Of a stretch of DNA of 64,000 nucleotides, positions 39,396-48,677 are shown in pieces. The first letter of the stretch is position 1, and each line of letters starts with the position of its first letter. This DNA comes from a virus. Under the pieces are notes generated by a model that was not told where the DNA came from, ran no database searches, and saw nothing but the letters and a program-made list of their open reading frames with translations. The stretch covers positions 1 to 64,000 of the IMG/VR virus record IMGVR_UViG_3300020172_001416. The stretch is one strand, 5' to 3'. The position numbers and the translations under genes were made by a program.

Positions 39396-40052
39396 ATGGG
39401 ATACCTAGATAAATCCACAATTACCGTGGACGCTATTTTAACCAATCGTGGACGGGAACTCTTGTCGCAAGGGACCGGCACGGGTAATTTCCAAATTACC
39501 AAGTTCGCAGTCGCAGACGACGAAGTGGATTACGGTCTTTATAATACCGCTCACCCACTAGGGTCAAACTATTACGGTGCAATTATTGAAAACATGCCCG
39601 TATTAGAGGCAACTCCTGATGAAACGCAAATCATGCGGTATAAGTTGGTAACGATTACTCAACCTGAATTATCGCAAACTGCAGGAACGCCAATCATTCC
39701 TCAAATTGAAATTCAAGGAACATCAATCCCAACAAGCGGTACACTTACTATCTATAGAACCGGTACATCGGGAACCACCAATATTACCGTTACACCTATT
39801 ACTACATACACCTCTACTTCTCCTTCAAAAGCTGAGACTAGTTATACAATTCTTTTGGCAGATAGTTCATTAGCAGAAGTACAAATAGTAACACCGAATA
39901 CAGGAATAGTTCCTGCAAATAGTAGAGGGTCAATCGTTGCCAATGGGCTATCATTTAAGATTAGTTCTAAAACAAAGACCGGATCAACCTCTGTTTCAAT
40001 CTTTGGTGCAGAATCCGGTGCCGTATATAATTTTACGTTAACAATCGCATAA
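39396..40052 (+). CDS. baseplate-associated structural protein
   Basis: 218 residues behind AGGAGA. The N-terminus (MGYLDKSTITVDAILTNRGR, ELLSQGTGTFQITKFAVADDE-type) is conserved among T4-like phages of marine bacteria, to my knowledge. The rest is Ser/Thr-rich beta structure ending YNFTLTIA. It is probably a fibre- or wedge-tip protein, and opens a separate fibre operon. Confidence 0.68.
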   Translation: MGYLDKSTITVDAILTNRGRELLSQGTGTGNFQITKFAVADDEVDYGLYNTAHPLGSNYYGAIIENMPVLEATPDETQIMRYKLVTITQPELSQTAGTPIIPQIEIQGTSIPTSGTLTIYRTGTSGTTNITVTPITTYTSTSPSKAETSYTILLADSSLAEVQIVTPNTGIVPANSRGSIVANGLSFKISSKTKTGSTSVSIFGAESGAVYNFTLTIA

Positions 40053-40064
40053 TAGGAATATCAC

Positions 40065-41123
40065 ATGCCATATAGTATTTTTACAACCTTAGATACCGGC
40101 AGTGACATAACATCATTACGTAGTAATGAAGTAACTACGGGGATGTGGTCAGGAGACACGGGAAGTCTTTCAGCAATATACACTTCAAGTGTACAATTTG
40201 CAAATTCTGGTGAGTTTTATTATGACCTCTATAACGGGGTAGATACCACTGCGTCTGACATTCAATTCTCTGTAGCATACGGACACGTAAGTGGAGCGGG
40301 TTCTCCTCCGCTTACTTCATTAAATACATCAACATTGCCTACACAAGTTACGTACGCTCAGTATCGTAATATTTTGTTGAGTAAAGACGTTTCCTTATTC
40401 TCATTTAACGAAGTAGATTCGGAAGATATTTACGTCATCAACGTACAACGTTCACGTTTAAAGCAAGCAATTGACCCAGGCAACTGGCAATTAGGATTGT
40501 CGGGATCACGCGGCATCCGTACCTTTATTGACGATAGTGGTCTTGGAACCGCTGTTGTTGGAAACCTTGTTGCAAATAATGTGTACAATATTCGCTCTGG
40601 CACACTTGATGCGGGGATTGCAACGAGTGACAGTACAGTATATGGATTAGTATTCCCAGACTACGGTGTTATCGTACTACGTCCTTCCGTGGTCAGTTCG
40701 TCGGTTGGGTTTATTACTCCTTCAAACAACATTAGAACCTCTACCTCTCGCCCATTTGCGCCATATACGGGTAGTAGTATTACTACTTATCAGTACCAAC
40801 ACGAAGGTTTAGTTCGTTCAATCTCTTCTTCTATGGCAGCGGGCTCACCATTCATCGCACGTTCCGCAGAAAAGATTACATCAAATAACTACTTCATACG
40901 TTTGAAGAACGGAAACTATAACTACTCCAATAATCCAACATACTATAGTGGGTCAAATCCACAAACGCCACTCACACCGTTCCTTGATAATCCAATCACA
41001 TATCCAACCACAATTGGACTATACAACGACGCAAATGAATTATTGGCAGTAGCAAAACTCAGTAGACCAATCCAAAAGAGTACAGATAAAGAAGCATTGA
41101 TTCGCGTTCGCTTAGACTACTAA
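40065..41123 (+). CDS. tail structural protein, paralogue of next gene at C-terminus
   Basis: 352 residues, beta-rich and Ser/Thr/Asn-rich. The last 40 residues (PTTIGLYNDANELLAVAKLS then RPIQKSTDKEALIRVRLDY) closely match the end of the next protein (SIGLYNQDHELVAVAKLSNP). That shared tail is a likely assembly or docking module. No enzyme motif. Confidence 0.68.
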   Translation: MPYSIFTTLDTGSDITSLRSNEVTTGMWSGDTGSLSAIYTSSVQFANSGEFYYDLYNGVDTTASDIQFSVAYGHVSGAGSPPLTSLNTSTLPTQVTYAQYRNILLSKDVSLFSFNEVDSEDIYVINVQRSRLKQAIDPGNWQLGLSGSRGIRTFIDDSGLGTAVVGNLVANNVYNIRSGTLDAGIATSDSTVYGLVFPDYGVIVLRPSVVSSSVGFITPSNNIRTSTSRPFAPYTGSSITTYQYQHEGLVRSISSSMAAGSPFIARSAEKITSNNYFIRLKNGNYNYSNNPTYYSGSNPQTPLTPFLDNPITYPTTIGLYNDANELLAVAKLSRPIQKSTDKEALIRVRLDY

Positions 41124-41145
41124 ACCGCTTTTCGGGTGGACAATT

Positions 41146-41967
41146 ATGACTCTTCCTGTTACTGCGTTTAAGTCTCTTGCTCCTACTGAGTACACTGTAA
41201 CACCATTTCGAACATATGCCCAACATAGCTACACGCATGTTTCCGGGTCTACATCAAATTCTATTGATGTAAAAGTTCTATTTGGTAAGCAGTATGTAAC
41301 TGGAAGCGGGTTACGTGTACAAAACGATGAGCATGAATTATATGATTCTATAGTTCAATCGTTTTACTCACCGATTCCATATACATCATATGGAATTCAA
41401 TCTTCTTCGTACTCACCATCGGGGTCGGTGTTTGTAGTAAGTGCAACACAAGACCTTGTTGGAGAAGAAATAAAACCTGGTACATTTACTATTTCTATTG
41501 GTACATCGTCATCATATGATGATTCTACTGGAAATATATTTATATCACAGTCGGGTGTTGGATATAATATTGGCAGAATCTTTTACGATAAAGGTATAGC
41601 AGTTATTAAGCCACTCATCGGAGTCTCGGGTAAAATTACAAGTGGTGGAATGTGTATCGTCAGCGGAACCAACGTAAACATACAGTTCACATCCTCGGTA
41701 AAATTGTTTGAACATTCTGTTAAAGTTAAGCTAAACCCAACAGACTTTCTATACTCGGTATATAATCCATCTGCCACAAAAAAGATGATTACCGGGTCAA
41801 CCGAAACACCGTTAGTATTGATGGCTTCTCAAAGTTTATATCCATATGTCACTTCAATCGGGTTATATAATCAAGATCATGAATTGGTGGCGGTAGCTAA
41901 ACTGTCGAACCCAATCCAACGCACAGATTACAGCACGCAAACGTTTGTTGTTAAATTTGATACCTGA
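41146..41967 (+). CDS. tail structural protein, paralogue of preceding gene
   Basis: 273 residues. It shares the IGLYN..ELxAVAKLSxPIQ C-terminal module with the preceding gene and otherwise diverges (GTFTISIGTSSSYDDSTGNIFISQSG). Probably derived by duplication. A 22-base gap with no visible strong ribosome-binding site separates them. Confidence 0.68.
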   Translation: MTLPVTAFKSLAPTEYTVTPFRTYAQHSYTHVSGSTSNSIDVKVLFGKQYVTGSGLRVQNDEHELYDSIVQSFYSPIPYTSYGIQSSSYSPSGSVFVVSATQDLVGEEIKPGTFTISIGTSSSYDDSTGNIFISQSGVGYNIGRIFYDKGIAVIKPLIGVSGKITSGGMCIVSGTNVNIQFTSSVKLFEHSVKVKLNPTDFLYSVYNPSATKKMITGSTETPLVLMASQSLYPYVTSIGLYNQDHELVAVAKLSNPIQRTDYSTQTFVVKFDT

Positions 41968-41975
41968 GGATTTTT

Positions 41976-42350
41976 ATGTCATTACTAGACTTATACAACA
42001 ATTGGAATTTTAAAAACGGAAATACTTTAGGTACCAATAAAACACCTAGAGAACAAACCGAAGGTAAAGTTGCGGCAGACTTTTTACCAAACACGTATCA
42101 ATCAGAAGTTAGAAATCGTGACCCACACAACAAGACGGTTACACAAGCGGCAGCTGATGATGCAACTAATGGAACATTCAACACTACCTCGGCATTCAAA
42201 TATTATAGTACTTTAATTAACAGTCCGTTAAAAACATTTAAGTCTAAAGTAGTACACTTATACAACGCACAAGGAACCGATTCTACTAAATACGCAACTT
42301 CAAACGAAATTAGAAACACACCAGGCGCATTATATAATACAAACAGTTAA
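41976..42350 (+). CDS. small structural-operon protein
   Basis: 124 residues behind GAGG. It is soluble, Asn/Thr-rich and without hydrophobic segments (MSLLDLYNNWNFKNGNTLG). It follows the paired fibre-like genes and is probably a minor virion protein. The function is unknown. Confidence 0.62.
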   Translation: MSLLDLYNNWNFKNGNTLGTNKTPREQTEGKVAADFLPNTYQSEVRNRDPHNKTVTQAAADDATNGTFNTTSAFKYYSTLINSPLKTFKSKVVHLYNAQGTDSTKYATSNEIRNTPGALYNTNS

Positions 42351-42367
42351 TGTTATAAGAGGTTACG

Positions 42368-42718
42368 ATGAAACCACGTAGTGCAAAAAATAAAGGTAAG
42401 CGGTTACAAAACGCAGTACGAGATATGATTTTAGAAAACTTCACACAATTGGAACCAGATGATGTGGTTTCAACCTTGATGGGTGATAGTGGAACAGATA
42501 TTAAGTTGTCACCTGCGGCGCGGAAGGTATTTCCCTACTCTCCAGAATGTAAGAACCAAGAAAAGATGAACATCTGGGCTTCTCTGGAACAAGCAGAAGG
42601 GAATACGAAAGAAGGAACGACTCCCGTTCTCTTCTTTAAGAGAAATAATACACCAGTGTACGCGGTTATTCCCGCAGAGCACTTCTTTCAACTGGTTAAT
42701 AAAAAAGAAGTTGAATAA
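42368..42718 (+). CDS. PD-(D/E)XK-type nuclease/resolvase-like protein
   Basis: 116 residues. An N-terminal basic helix (MKPRSAKNKGKRLQNAVRD) precedes GDSGTDIKLS with Asp near 44 and SPECKNQE with Glu-x-Lys near 60-62, then FFKRNNTPVYAVIPAEHF. This is the arrangement of small PD-(D/E)XK endonucleases such as Holliday-junction resolvase-like proteins. It lies just before primase and the recombination nuclease, so a role in DNA processing is likely. Confidence 0.72.
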   Translation: MKPRSAKNKGKRLQNAVRDMILENFTQLEPDDVVSTLMGDSGTDIKLSPAARKVFPYSPECKNQEKMNIWASLEQAEGNTKEGTTPVLFFKRNNTPVYAVIPAEHFFQLVNKKEVE

Positions 42719-42724
42719 GAAAAC

Positions 42725-42753
42725 TTGACAATTTATAGAAGAGAGGTTAGATT
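42725..42753 (+). promoter_or_regulatory. sigma70-like promoter for primase
   Basis: TTGACA 42725-42730, 17-nt spacer, TAGATT 42748-42753. The start codon is only seven bases further, so the transcript would be nearly leaderless or start at the ATG. Confidence 0.55.
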
Positions 42754-42759
42754 TCTATT

Positions 42760-43671
42760 ATGAATCTAATCTCTCTTTTGTCGCAAATATTAGGTGATTT
42801 TAAACAGTTTGGAAATGGTGAGCACTATTTCCAATGTCCTTTTTGCCATAATCATAAGAGAAAATTCGCTGTCAATTTGTTAAAAAATGTTTTTCATTGT
42901 TGGCATTGTGGGGCTAAAGGACGTTCTTTAATAACACTATTTAAGAGACTGGATGTATCTCCTTCCCAAATGAAGGAGCTAAAGTCGCTTCTGTCCGATG
43001 ACCAAGTACGGAACTATGTAGAAACAGCGGACGAAGTTACTGACCTTTATCTCCCGCCTGGTTTCAAGCCATTGTGGATTCCATCAAAAAATCTTCACTA
43101 TAAGCACGCTGTTCGGTATATGAAGAACAGAGGAATTACGGGATACGATATTATCAGATATCAGATGGGATACACAGTTGATGGTCCGTATGCGAATCGT
43201 ATTATTATCCCGTCGTACGATACAAATAACAAGCTAAATTATTTTATCGCCCGCAGTTTCTATGATGGCGGGATGAAATATAAGAACCCACCTGTCTCAA
43301 AAAATGTGGTGATGTTCGAGAATCAAATTAATTGGAAGATGCCGTTGGTGCTGTGTGAAGGTGTGTTCGATGCTATCGCCATTCGTCGAAACGCCGTGCC
43401 ACTTTTGGGTAAGTTCGTACCTAAAAAGCTATTGAAGCAAATGGTGAAGAACAAAGTCAAAGATGTCTATGTCGTACTGGATGATGATGCATTAAACGAT
43501 GCACGTGAAATCGAACAAACGTTAAATACATATGAGATGAATGTAAGGCTGGTAAACCTTGACAAGAAAGACCCTTCGGAGTTAGGTTTCAAGGATACGT
43601 GGGAATGCATCGAACGTGGGTCTGCAACAACATTTAAAGACTATATTGGTGGCAGGTTACAGAATATATGA
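42760..43671 (+). CDS. DNA primase (DnaG/T4 gp61-like)
   Basis: 303 residues. The zinc-binding domain has Cys pairs CPFC (26-29) and CWHC (47-50). A linker and a Toprim domain follow, with LVLCEGVFDAIAI (Glu near 201) and VYVVLDDDALNDAREIEQ (DxD near 240). Primase makes RNA primers for lagging-strand replication with a gp41-type helicase, which is not in this window. ATGA overlap with the recombination nuclease gene. Confidence 0.92.
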   Translation: MNLISLLSQILGDFKQFGNGEHYFQCPFCHNHKRKFAVNLLKNVFHCWHCGAKGRSLITLFKRLDVSPSQMKELKSLLSDDQVRNYVETADEVTDLYLPPGFKPLWIPSKNLHYKHAVRYMKNRGITGYDIIRYQMGYTVDGPYANRIIIPSYDTNNKLNYFIARSFYDGGMKYKNPPVSKNVVMFENQINWKMPLVLCEGVFDAIAIRRNAVPLLGKFVPKKLLKQMVKNKVKDVYVVLDDDALNDAREIEQTLNTYEMNVRLVNLDKKDPSELGFKDTWECIERGSATTFKDYIGGRLQNI

Positions 43672-46600
43672 GAATTGACGTACCATTTAAGAAGTTACGA
43701 ACAATCGCACATACCGCAGATATTCACATCCGTCTTTTCAAGCGTCACGAAGAATATCGGGAAGCATTTAATACATTCTACCAGCAACTCCGTCAGACAG
43801 ATTTAACTGACGGGGTTATCCTTGTTGCTGGTGATATACTTCATGCTAAGACGGATATGAGTCCAGAGATGGTGGAACTCGCGTCAGAATTTCTCCGTAA
43901 TCTTGCGGACATTGCTCCAACTTTCATCATCGCAGGCAATCACGACCTCAATCTGTCCAATATGAATCGGTTGGATAGTTTGACGCCGATTATTAAGAAT
44001 CTGAACCATCCGAATCTCCATTACTTCAAACACTCCGATATCTACCAAGTTGCTGACGTAGATTTCGCAGTATTTTCTATATTAGATGACCGTGACCAAT
44101 GGCCGGTTGTCGAAGATTGTCGTAAGAATGTACGAAAGATTGCATTATACCACGGACCAGTTCACGGCGCACAAACCGATGTCAAGTACGTCATCACCAA
44201 TCGTCACGTAGATGTGACCACATTCGAGGGATATGACGCCGTACTTCTTGGTGATATTCACAAGTATCAAGTATTGCAGGAAAGTAATCCCGTCATCGTG
44301 TACTCATCGTCGCTTATCCAACAGAACCACGGAGAAACGGTTACTGGTCACGGCTGGTGTCTCTGGAATGTTGAAGAGTGTACACACGTATTTAAGGAAC
44401 TTCCGAACGCATATGGATATTACACACTGGAGTTAGTCGAAGGTAAGATTAACTTTCCAATCGATATGCCGAAGAATGTCCGACTTCGGTTGTTCACGGG
44501 AAACGCTGATACATCACTCATTAAGAAAACGACAGCGGCACTTCGGAAGCGTTACAATGTGATTGAATTGAGCATCAACAAGAATCGGTTCAATAATTCA
44601 TCCCCGTCGTATCGTAAAGGAACGCATATCACGACCGATGTAACTAATGTGAACACGCAGAATTCGTTGATTCAAGATTGGATTGAACGGAATCACGAAA
44701 CCGTTGATGATGAATTGATGAAAAAGGTTGTATCCGTCAACAATAAGTTGAACGCCCAAATAAGTCATGAGGACCACTCACGAAATATCCATTGGCGTCC
44801 GTTGAAGTTCACGTTCTCCAATATGTTCTCGTATGGTGAGAATAACGAGATTGATTTTGAGAATATGCATGGGATTCACGGTATCTTTGCTCAGAATGCA
44901 TCTGGGAAGAGTTCATCGATGGATGCTCTTATCTTCTGTCTCTACGACAAGACTCCTCGTGCGTTCCGCGGTGACCATATTATGAACAATCGGAAAGATA
45001 CGTTTGAATGTGAGTTGAAGTTTGAGATTGACCAAGAAACTTATTTCATCCGTCGAACAGGTACACGGAAAAAGACAGGCGATGTCAAGGTGGACGTTTC
45101 GTTCTGGAAGGAACATTCTGATGGAACGCATACTTCGTTGAACGGTGAAGACCGCCGGGATACAAACGCCAATATCCGTAACTATGTAGGCAGTTATGAG
45201 GACTTCGTATTGACCACGTTGAGTAGTCAGACGGCAAACGCCCTATTCATTGACAAGTCACATTCGGAACGGAAGGACTTACTTATCCAATTTATGGGAT
45301 TGAATATCTTTGATAAGTTATTTGATACCGCAAACGAGGAGAGTAAGGAAATCTCTGGTGCACTCAAAAAGTTTAAGAAGATTGATTTCGACCAAACCCT
45401 ATCGGATACCCAAACCAAGTTAGAAAATGCAAAGGTACAACACGAAATGGTAGAAACTACTATCACGGAAATCAAGGGCGAACGTGAGGTGTTAGATGGG
45501 AAACTTCGTGATTGGCAGACCCAAAAGAAACCCGTCCCGAATATTGAACTAAATTTGGATAAACTGCAACAGAAGTTGGTTGAGACTAATAAATTAATTA
45601 CGCAACATACCGAAAGTAGAGCTGACGCCGAAACCAGACTCCAAGAACTTCACTCAACGATTACCGAAAAGACGCAGCAGGTTGTGGATGCGAACGTCCC
45701 AGAACTTCGTCAATCGGTAGAAGAATATAACAGATTGTCTGCTTTATTCAATAAGGGGACTGCCGCATTAAAGCTGACTACATCAAAGGTAACGGAGAAG
45801 GAAAAGTTCAAGACCAAGTTGGAAAGTTACAAGTATAATCCAGATTGTAATGTCTGCGTAGAAAACAACAAGTCTATCATTGAAGATATGGAGTCTGTCA
45901 CTCACGAACTTGTTGACTTGTATGAACTTCAGACTAAACAAGAAGATGCAGTAAACGAAATCAAACAGCAGATGGAACCGTTGGTCGATAAGGTTAATCT
46001 CTGTGCATACTACGAGAAGATACAGAGTGAAGTCCAACAACTCCAGAAGAAGGCAAGTGGATTAGAACTGGATATTCAGAAGTTGATTACCAGTATTGAA
46101 AAGTGTGACCGTAATCGGGAACAGATTGAGAAGGACATTGAATTACATAAGGTGAACGAAGAAAACATCAAGCACAACAAGACGGTTGACGAACATATCA
46201 GTCACGTTGAATACGATATTAGTGTCAACAAAAAGACGATGGACAAGTTGGAGAAGCAACTTCGGGAACTTCACGGTGAAATTAAGGTATTAGAGGCTAC
46301 TAAAACTGATATCCTTAACCAAATCAAGGAAGCAGAAGAACTTGAAGATACTTACGAAGCCTACAAGTATTATATGGAAGCCGTGGGTCGTGACGGGGTA
46401 CCATACGAACTGATGTCACGGGCAATCCCGGCGATTGAGTCTGAAATAAATAATATTTTAACACAGATTGTCGAGTTCACCATTTCTCTCGAAGTGGATG
46501 GGAAGAACATTCTTGGGAAGCTTAACTACGACCACGAACGTATTTGGCCGTTGGAAAACTCGTCGGGTATGGAACGATTCATCAGCAGTCTCGCCATTCG

Positions 46601-46832
46601 GGTGGCTCTGTTAAACGCATCCAATCTCCCAAAACCGAACTTTATGATTATTGACGAAGGATTGGGAACACTTGACCCAGAAAACCTCAGTGCGATGGGA
46701 ACAATGATGGGTATCCTAAAGTCACAATTCGATTTCCTTATCCTCATCAGTCACTTGGATACCGCTCGGGATATGGTGGATAAGGTAATTGAAATCAAAC
46801 GGGAGGACGGTTTCTCGTATATTAATGTCTAA
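43668..46832 (+). CDS. single-chain gp47-gp46 (Mre11-Rad50/SbcD-SbcC-like) recombination nuclease
   Basis: 1054 residues, one uninterrupted frame. The N-terminal metallophosphoesterase domain has D18-x-H20, GD near 56, GNHD 90-93 and later GDIHKYQVL. The Rad50-like part begins near 370: Walker A FAQNASGKSS (about 406-415), Q-loop region TLSSQTANAL, a coiled coil with zinc hook CNVC (about 727-730), signature region ENSSGMERFISSLAIR (about 963-978) and Walker B NFMIIDEGLGTLD (about 990-1002). In T4 these are two genes, 47 and 46. A fused enzyme would process DNA ends for recombination-dependent replication and host DNA degradation. Confidence 0.93.
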   Translation: MRIDVPFKKLRTIAHTADIHIRLFKRHEEYREAFNTFYQQLRQTDLTDGVILVAGDILHAKTDMSPEMVELASEFLRNLADIAPTFIIAGNHDLNLSNMNRLDSLTPIIKNLNHPNLHYFKHSDIYQVADVDFAVFSILDDRDQWPVVEDCRKNVRKIALYHGPVHGAQTDVKYVITNRHVDVTTFEGYDAVLLGDIHKYQVLQESNPVIVYSSSLIQQNHGETVTGHGWCLWNVEECTHVFKELPNAYGYYTLELVEGKINFPIDMPKNVRLRLFTGNADTSLIKKTTAALRKRYNVIELSINKNRFNNSSPSYRKGTHITTDVTNVNTQNSLIQDWIERNHETVDDELMKKVVSVNNKLNAQISHEDHSRNIHWRPLKFTFSNMFSYGENNEIDFENMHGIHGIFAQNASGKSSSMDALIFCLYDKTPRAFRGDHIMNNRKDTFECELKFEIDQETYFIRRTGTRKKTGDVKVDVSFWKEHSDGTHTSLNGEDRRDTNANIRNYVGSYEDFVLTTLSSQTANALFIDKSHSERKDLLIQFMGLNIFDKLFDTANEESKEISGALKKFKKIDFDQTLSDTQTKLENAKVQHEMVETTITEIKGEREVLDGKLRDWQTQKKPVPNIELNLDKLQQKLVETNKLITQHTESRADAETRLQELHSTITEKTQQVVDANVPELRQSVEEYNRLSALFNKGTAALKLTTSKVTEKEKFKTKLESYKYNPDCNVCVENNKSIIEDMESVTHELVDLYELQTKQEDAVNEIKQQMEPLVDKVNLCAYYEKIQSEVQQLQKKASGLELDIQKLITSIEKCDRNREQIEKDIELHKVNEENIKHNKTVDEHISHVEYDISVNKKTMDKLEKQLRELHGEIKVLEATKTDILNQIKEAEELEDTYEAYKYYMEAVGRDGVPYELMSRAIPAIESEINNILTQIVEFTISLEVDGKNILGKLNYDHERIWPLENSSGMERFISSLAIRVALLNASNLPKPNFMIIDEGLGTLDPENLSAMGTMMGILKSQFDFLILISHLDTARDMVDKVIEIKREDGFSYINV

Positions 46833-46848
46833 ATATACTATTTATATT
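46832..46848 (+). promoter_or_regulatory. CTATTTATA in small inverted repeat before fibre gene
   Basis: AATATA (46832-46837) pairs with TATATT (46843-46848); CTATTTATA spans 46838-46846. The next ATG is at 46869. Consistent with a late promoter separating an early replication gene from a structural gene. Confidence 0.5.
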
Positions 46849-46868
46849 GAGACTCTAGCCAGAAACCT

Positions 46869-48677
46869 ATGCCAAAGACTAGAAAGACGTTACAATTAAA
46901 AAACTTAGCAAAATACGATGTGTTGGTTGAAGATAGGTCAGCCACCTCATCGTATTTTCAAGTAAACCTACCGCAGACTTTTAGTGGTGGTAGAAATTCG
47001 TTTTTATTAGCGGGTTCTCCATTTCTAAAAGCTGGGTCTAGTATTCAAATAGAAATTTTGGATGCGAAAGGACAAACTATATTTCAGAACCCAGTTCAAA
47101 AGTATATACAAGGCAATTCCAGATTGATATCTGTAGAAATTACAGAAAAAACAGCTCCTGGATTTGCTACAGTTATTATTATGGGAATAGCCTCTAAGTT
47201 GACAACCGGAGAAGCTATACCTTCTAACTGGGAAAAGTCGTATAATGTTCGCTGGTCAACTAGAATTTTGGTTGAACCCAACGCGAGAAACACTTCCCCA
47301 CTTGTATTTTTAAATACACCAGTTGTGTTTTCGGAAGAAAAGAGGTTGTATAGTGTGGCAACCTCGTCGTATGTATCCGCGAGTACGCAGTTCACGGCAA
47401 GCTTAACTCCGGTAAAATATTCTAGTTTTCAAATTGGTTATTTGATTAAGGCAGAAGCACCTACGTCATTTTCCGCAGACTATATTGGCGGGTACATCAC
47501 GGGGTCGTTGTTGATAAACGGGGTAAGCGCAAGCTTGTATGTACCCATCAATGAAATTTTAAACGATACGACGGCGTTTAGTACAGGTGAACTTATCAAA
47601 ACCTCAAACGGTGAAGTTATAGAATCACTATATTTGACAAGTGGTAGCTACTCATCATCAATATTAGGAGCATCGGTGAAAGTGTCATCGTCTGCCAAGT
47701 TGGTATATAGTAAACTAAGTACCACCGAAGTGAACATACCAATTTCATACGCCAAGCTAAGAATTATTAATCTTAATACGGTTAGTGGCGAACCATTCAA
47801 GTTTAAAGTATCAAGTAGAGTTTCAACGAACATATCCGATTATAAATTCGTTGCAGATACTCCAGTAACTACTAATGATTTATTAGTAACCAGTTCGATT
47901 CGTGGTGATTTATCTATCGGAGACTTTTATACAACACCAACGGCATCAAAAAACTGGTATGCGGATTCGCTACTATCCAGTAGTAATCCGATATACACAG
48001 TGTCGGGGTCAAAACCGTATTATAATTCATCACTTACGTCTACACCTTTCACACTATCTGTAACTGATGATGTGTTACTACGGTCAATTCGGGCAGATGT
48101 TCCAACATATAATGACCAAGTATTTTCCGGAAGTGTGTCTGCTAGCGGATATTTTATTGGAAATAAAGAATCTATTACATTATTCCCAACAACAGAATAT
48201 ACTCTCCAACTTGATGCATTTTACAAAAATTATTCAGGATCAGTAAATTTAACTGGTGTAGACCCGAAGATAGATATTTATATGGTAGGAGTTAATAACA
48301 CACTGGTTATTGATAATAATCCACTAGGACAAAAAATAGGTACATTATCTGTAGTAACTGGAGCGGCGTCTCAACGATTCCAACAAAAACAATTTAACTT
48401 CACGCCGGCTATTTCCATAGGAAGTTCGGTTGGTATTCGGTTTGTAGTAAGTAATGGATTTTGGTATTTGTCTAATATTTCATTAAAACCAGCCTCAGAT
48501 AAGTTATTTTCTCCAGATGAAGCACAAGTATTAGTACCAAATACTGAATATTTTAATGAGTTATTAGAGCATAAAGTAGAATTCTTTGATATTAACAATA
48601 ATTCAACAGATGTCGCTGTTTCTTCGATACCAACTTTCTTTACTGGTTCGAATATCGACTTGGGTACTCTTCCATGA
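46869..48677 (+). CDS. tail fibre/virion structural protein
   Basis: 602 residues. Ser/Thr/Tyr-rich and beta-strand-rich throughout (for example SSYFQVNLPQTFSGGRNSFL, GGYITGSLLINGVSASLYVP). Amino-acid composition matches the other fibre and baseplate proteins of the window and differs from the preceding nuclease. No cleavage or enzymatic motif. It is coupled to the next gene by ATGA overlap. Confidence 0.65.
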   Translation: MPKTRKTLQLKNLAKYDVLVEDRSATSSYFQVNLPQTFSGGRNSFLLAGSPFLKAGSSIQIEILDAKGQTIFQNPVQKYIQGNSRLISVEITEKTAPGFATVIIMGIASKLTTGEAIPSNWEKSYNVRWSTRILVEPNARNTSPLVFLNTPVVFSEEKRLYSVATSSYVSASTQFTASLTPVKYSSFQIGYLIKAEAPTSFSADYIGGYITGSLLINGVSASLYVPINEILNDTTAFSTGELIKTSNGEVIESLYLTSGSYSSSILGASVKVSSSAKLVYSKLSTTEVNIPISYAKLRIINLNTVSGEPFKFKVSSRVSTNISDYKFVADTPVTTNDLLVTSSIRGDLSIGDFYTTPTASKNWYADSLLSSSNPIYTVSGSKPYYNSSLTSTPFTLSVTDDVLLRSIRADVPTYNDQVFSGSVSASGYFIGNKESITLFPTTEYTLQLDAFYKNYSGSVNLTGVDPKIDIYMVGVNNTLVIDNNPLGQKIGTLSVVTGAASQRFQQKQFNFTPAISIGSSVGIRFVVSNGFWYLSNISLKPASDKLFSPDEAQVLVPNTEYFNELLEHKVEFFDINNNSTDVAVSSIPTFFTGSNIDLGTLP

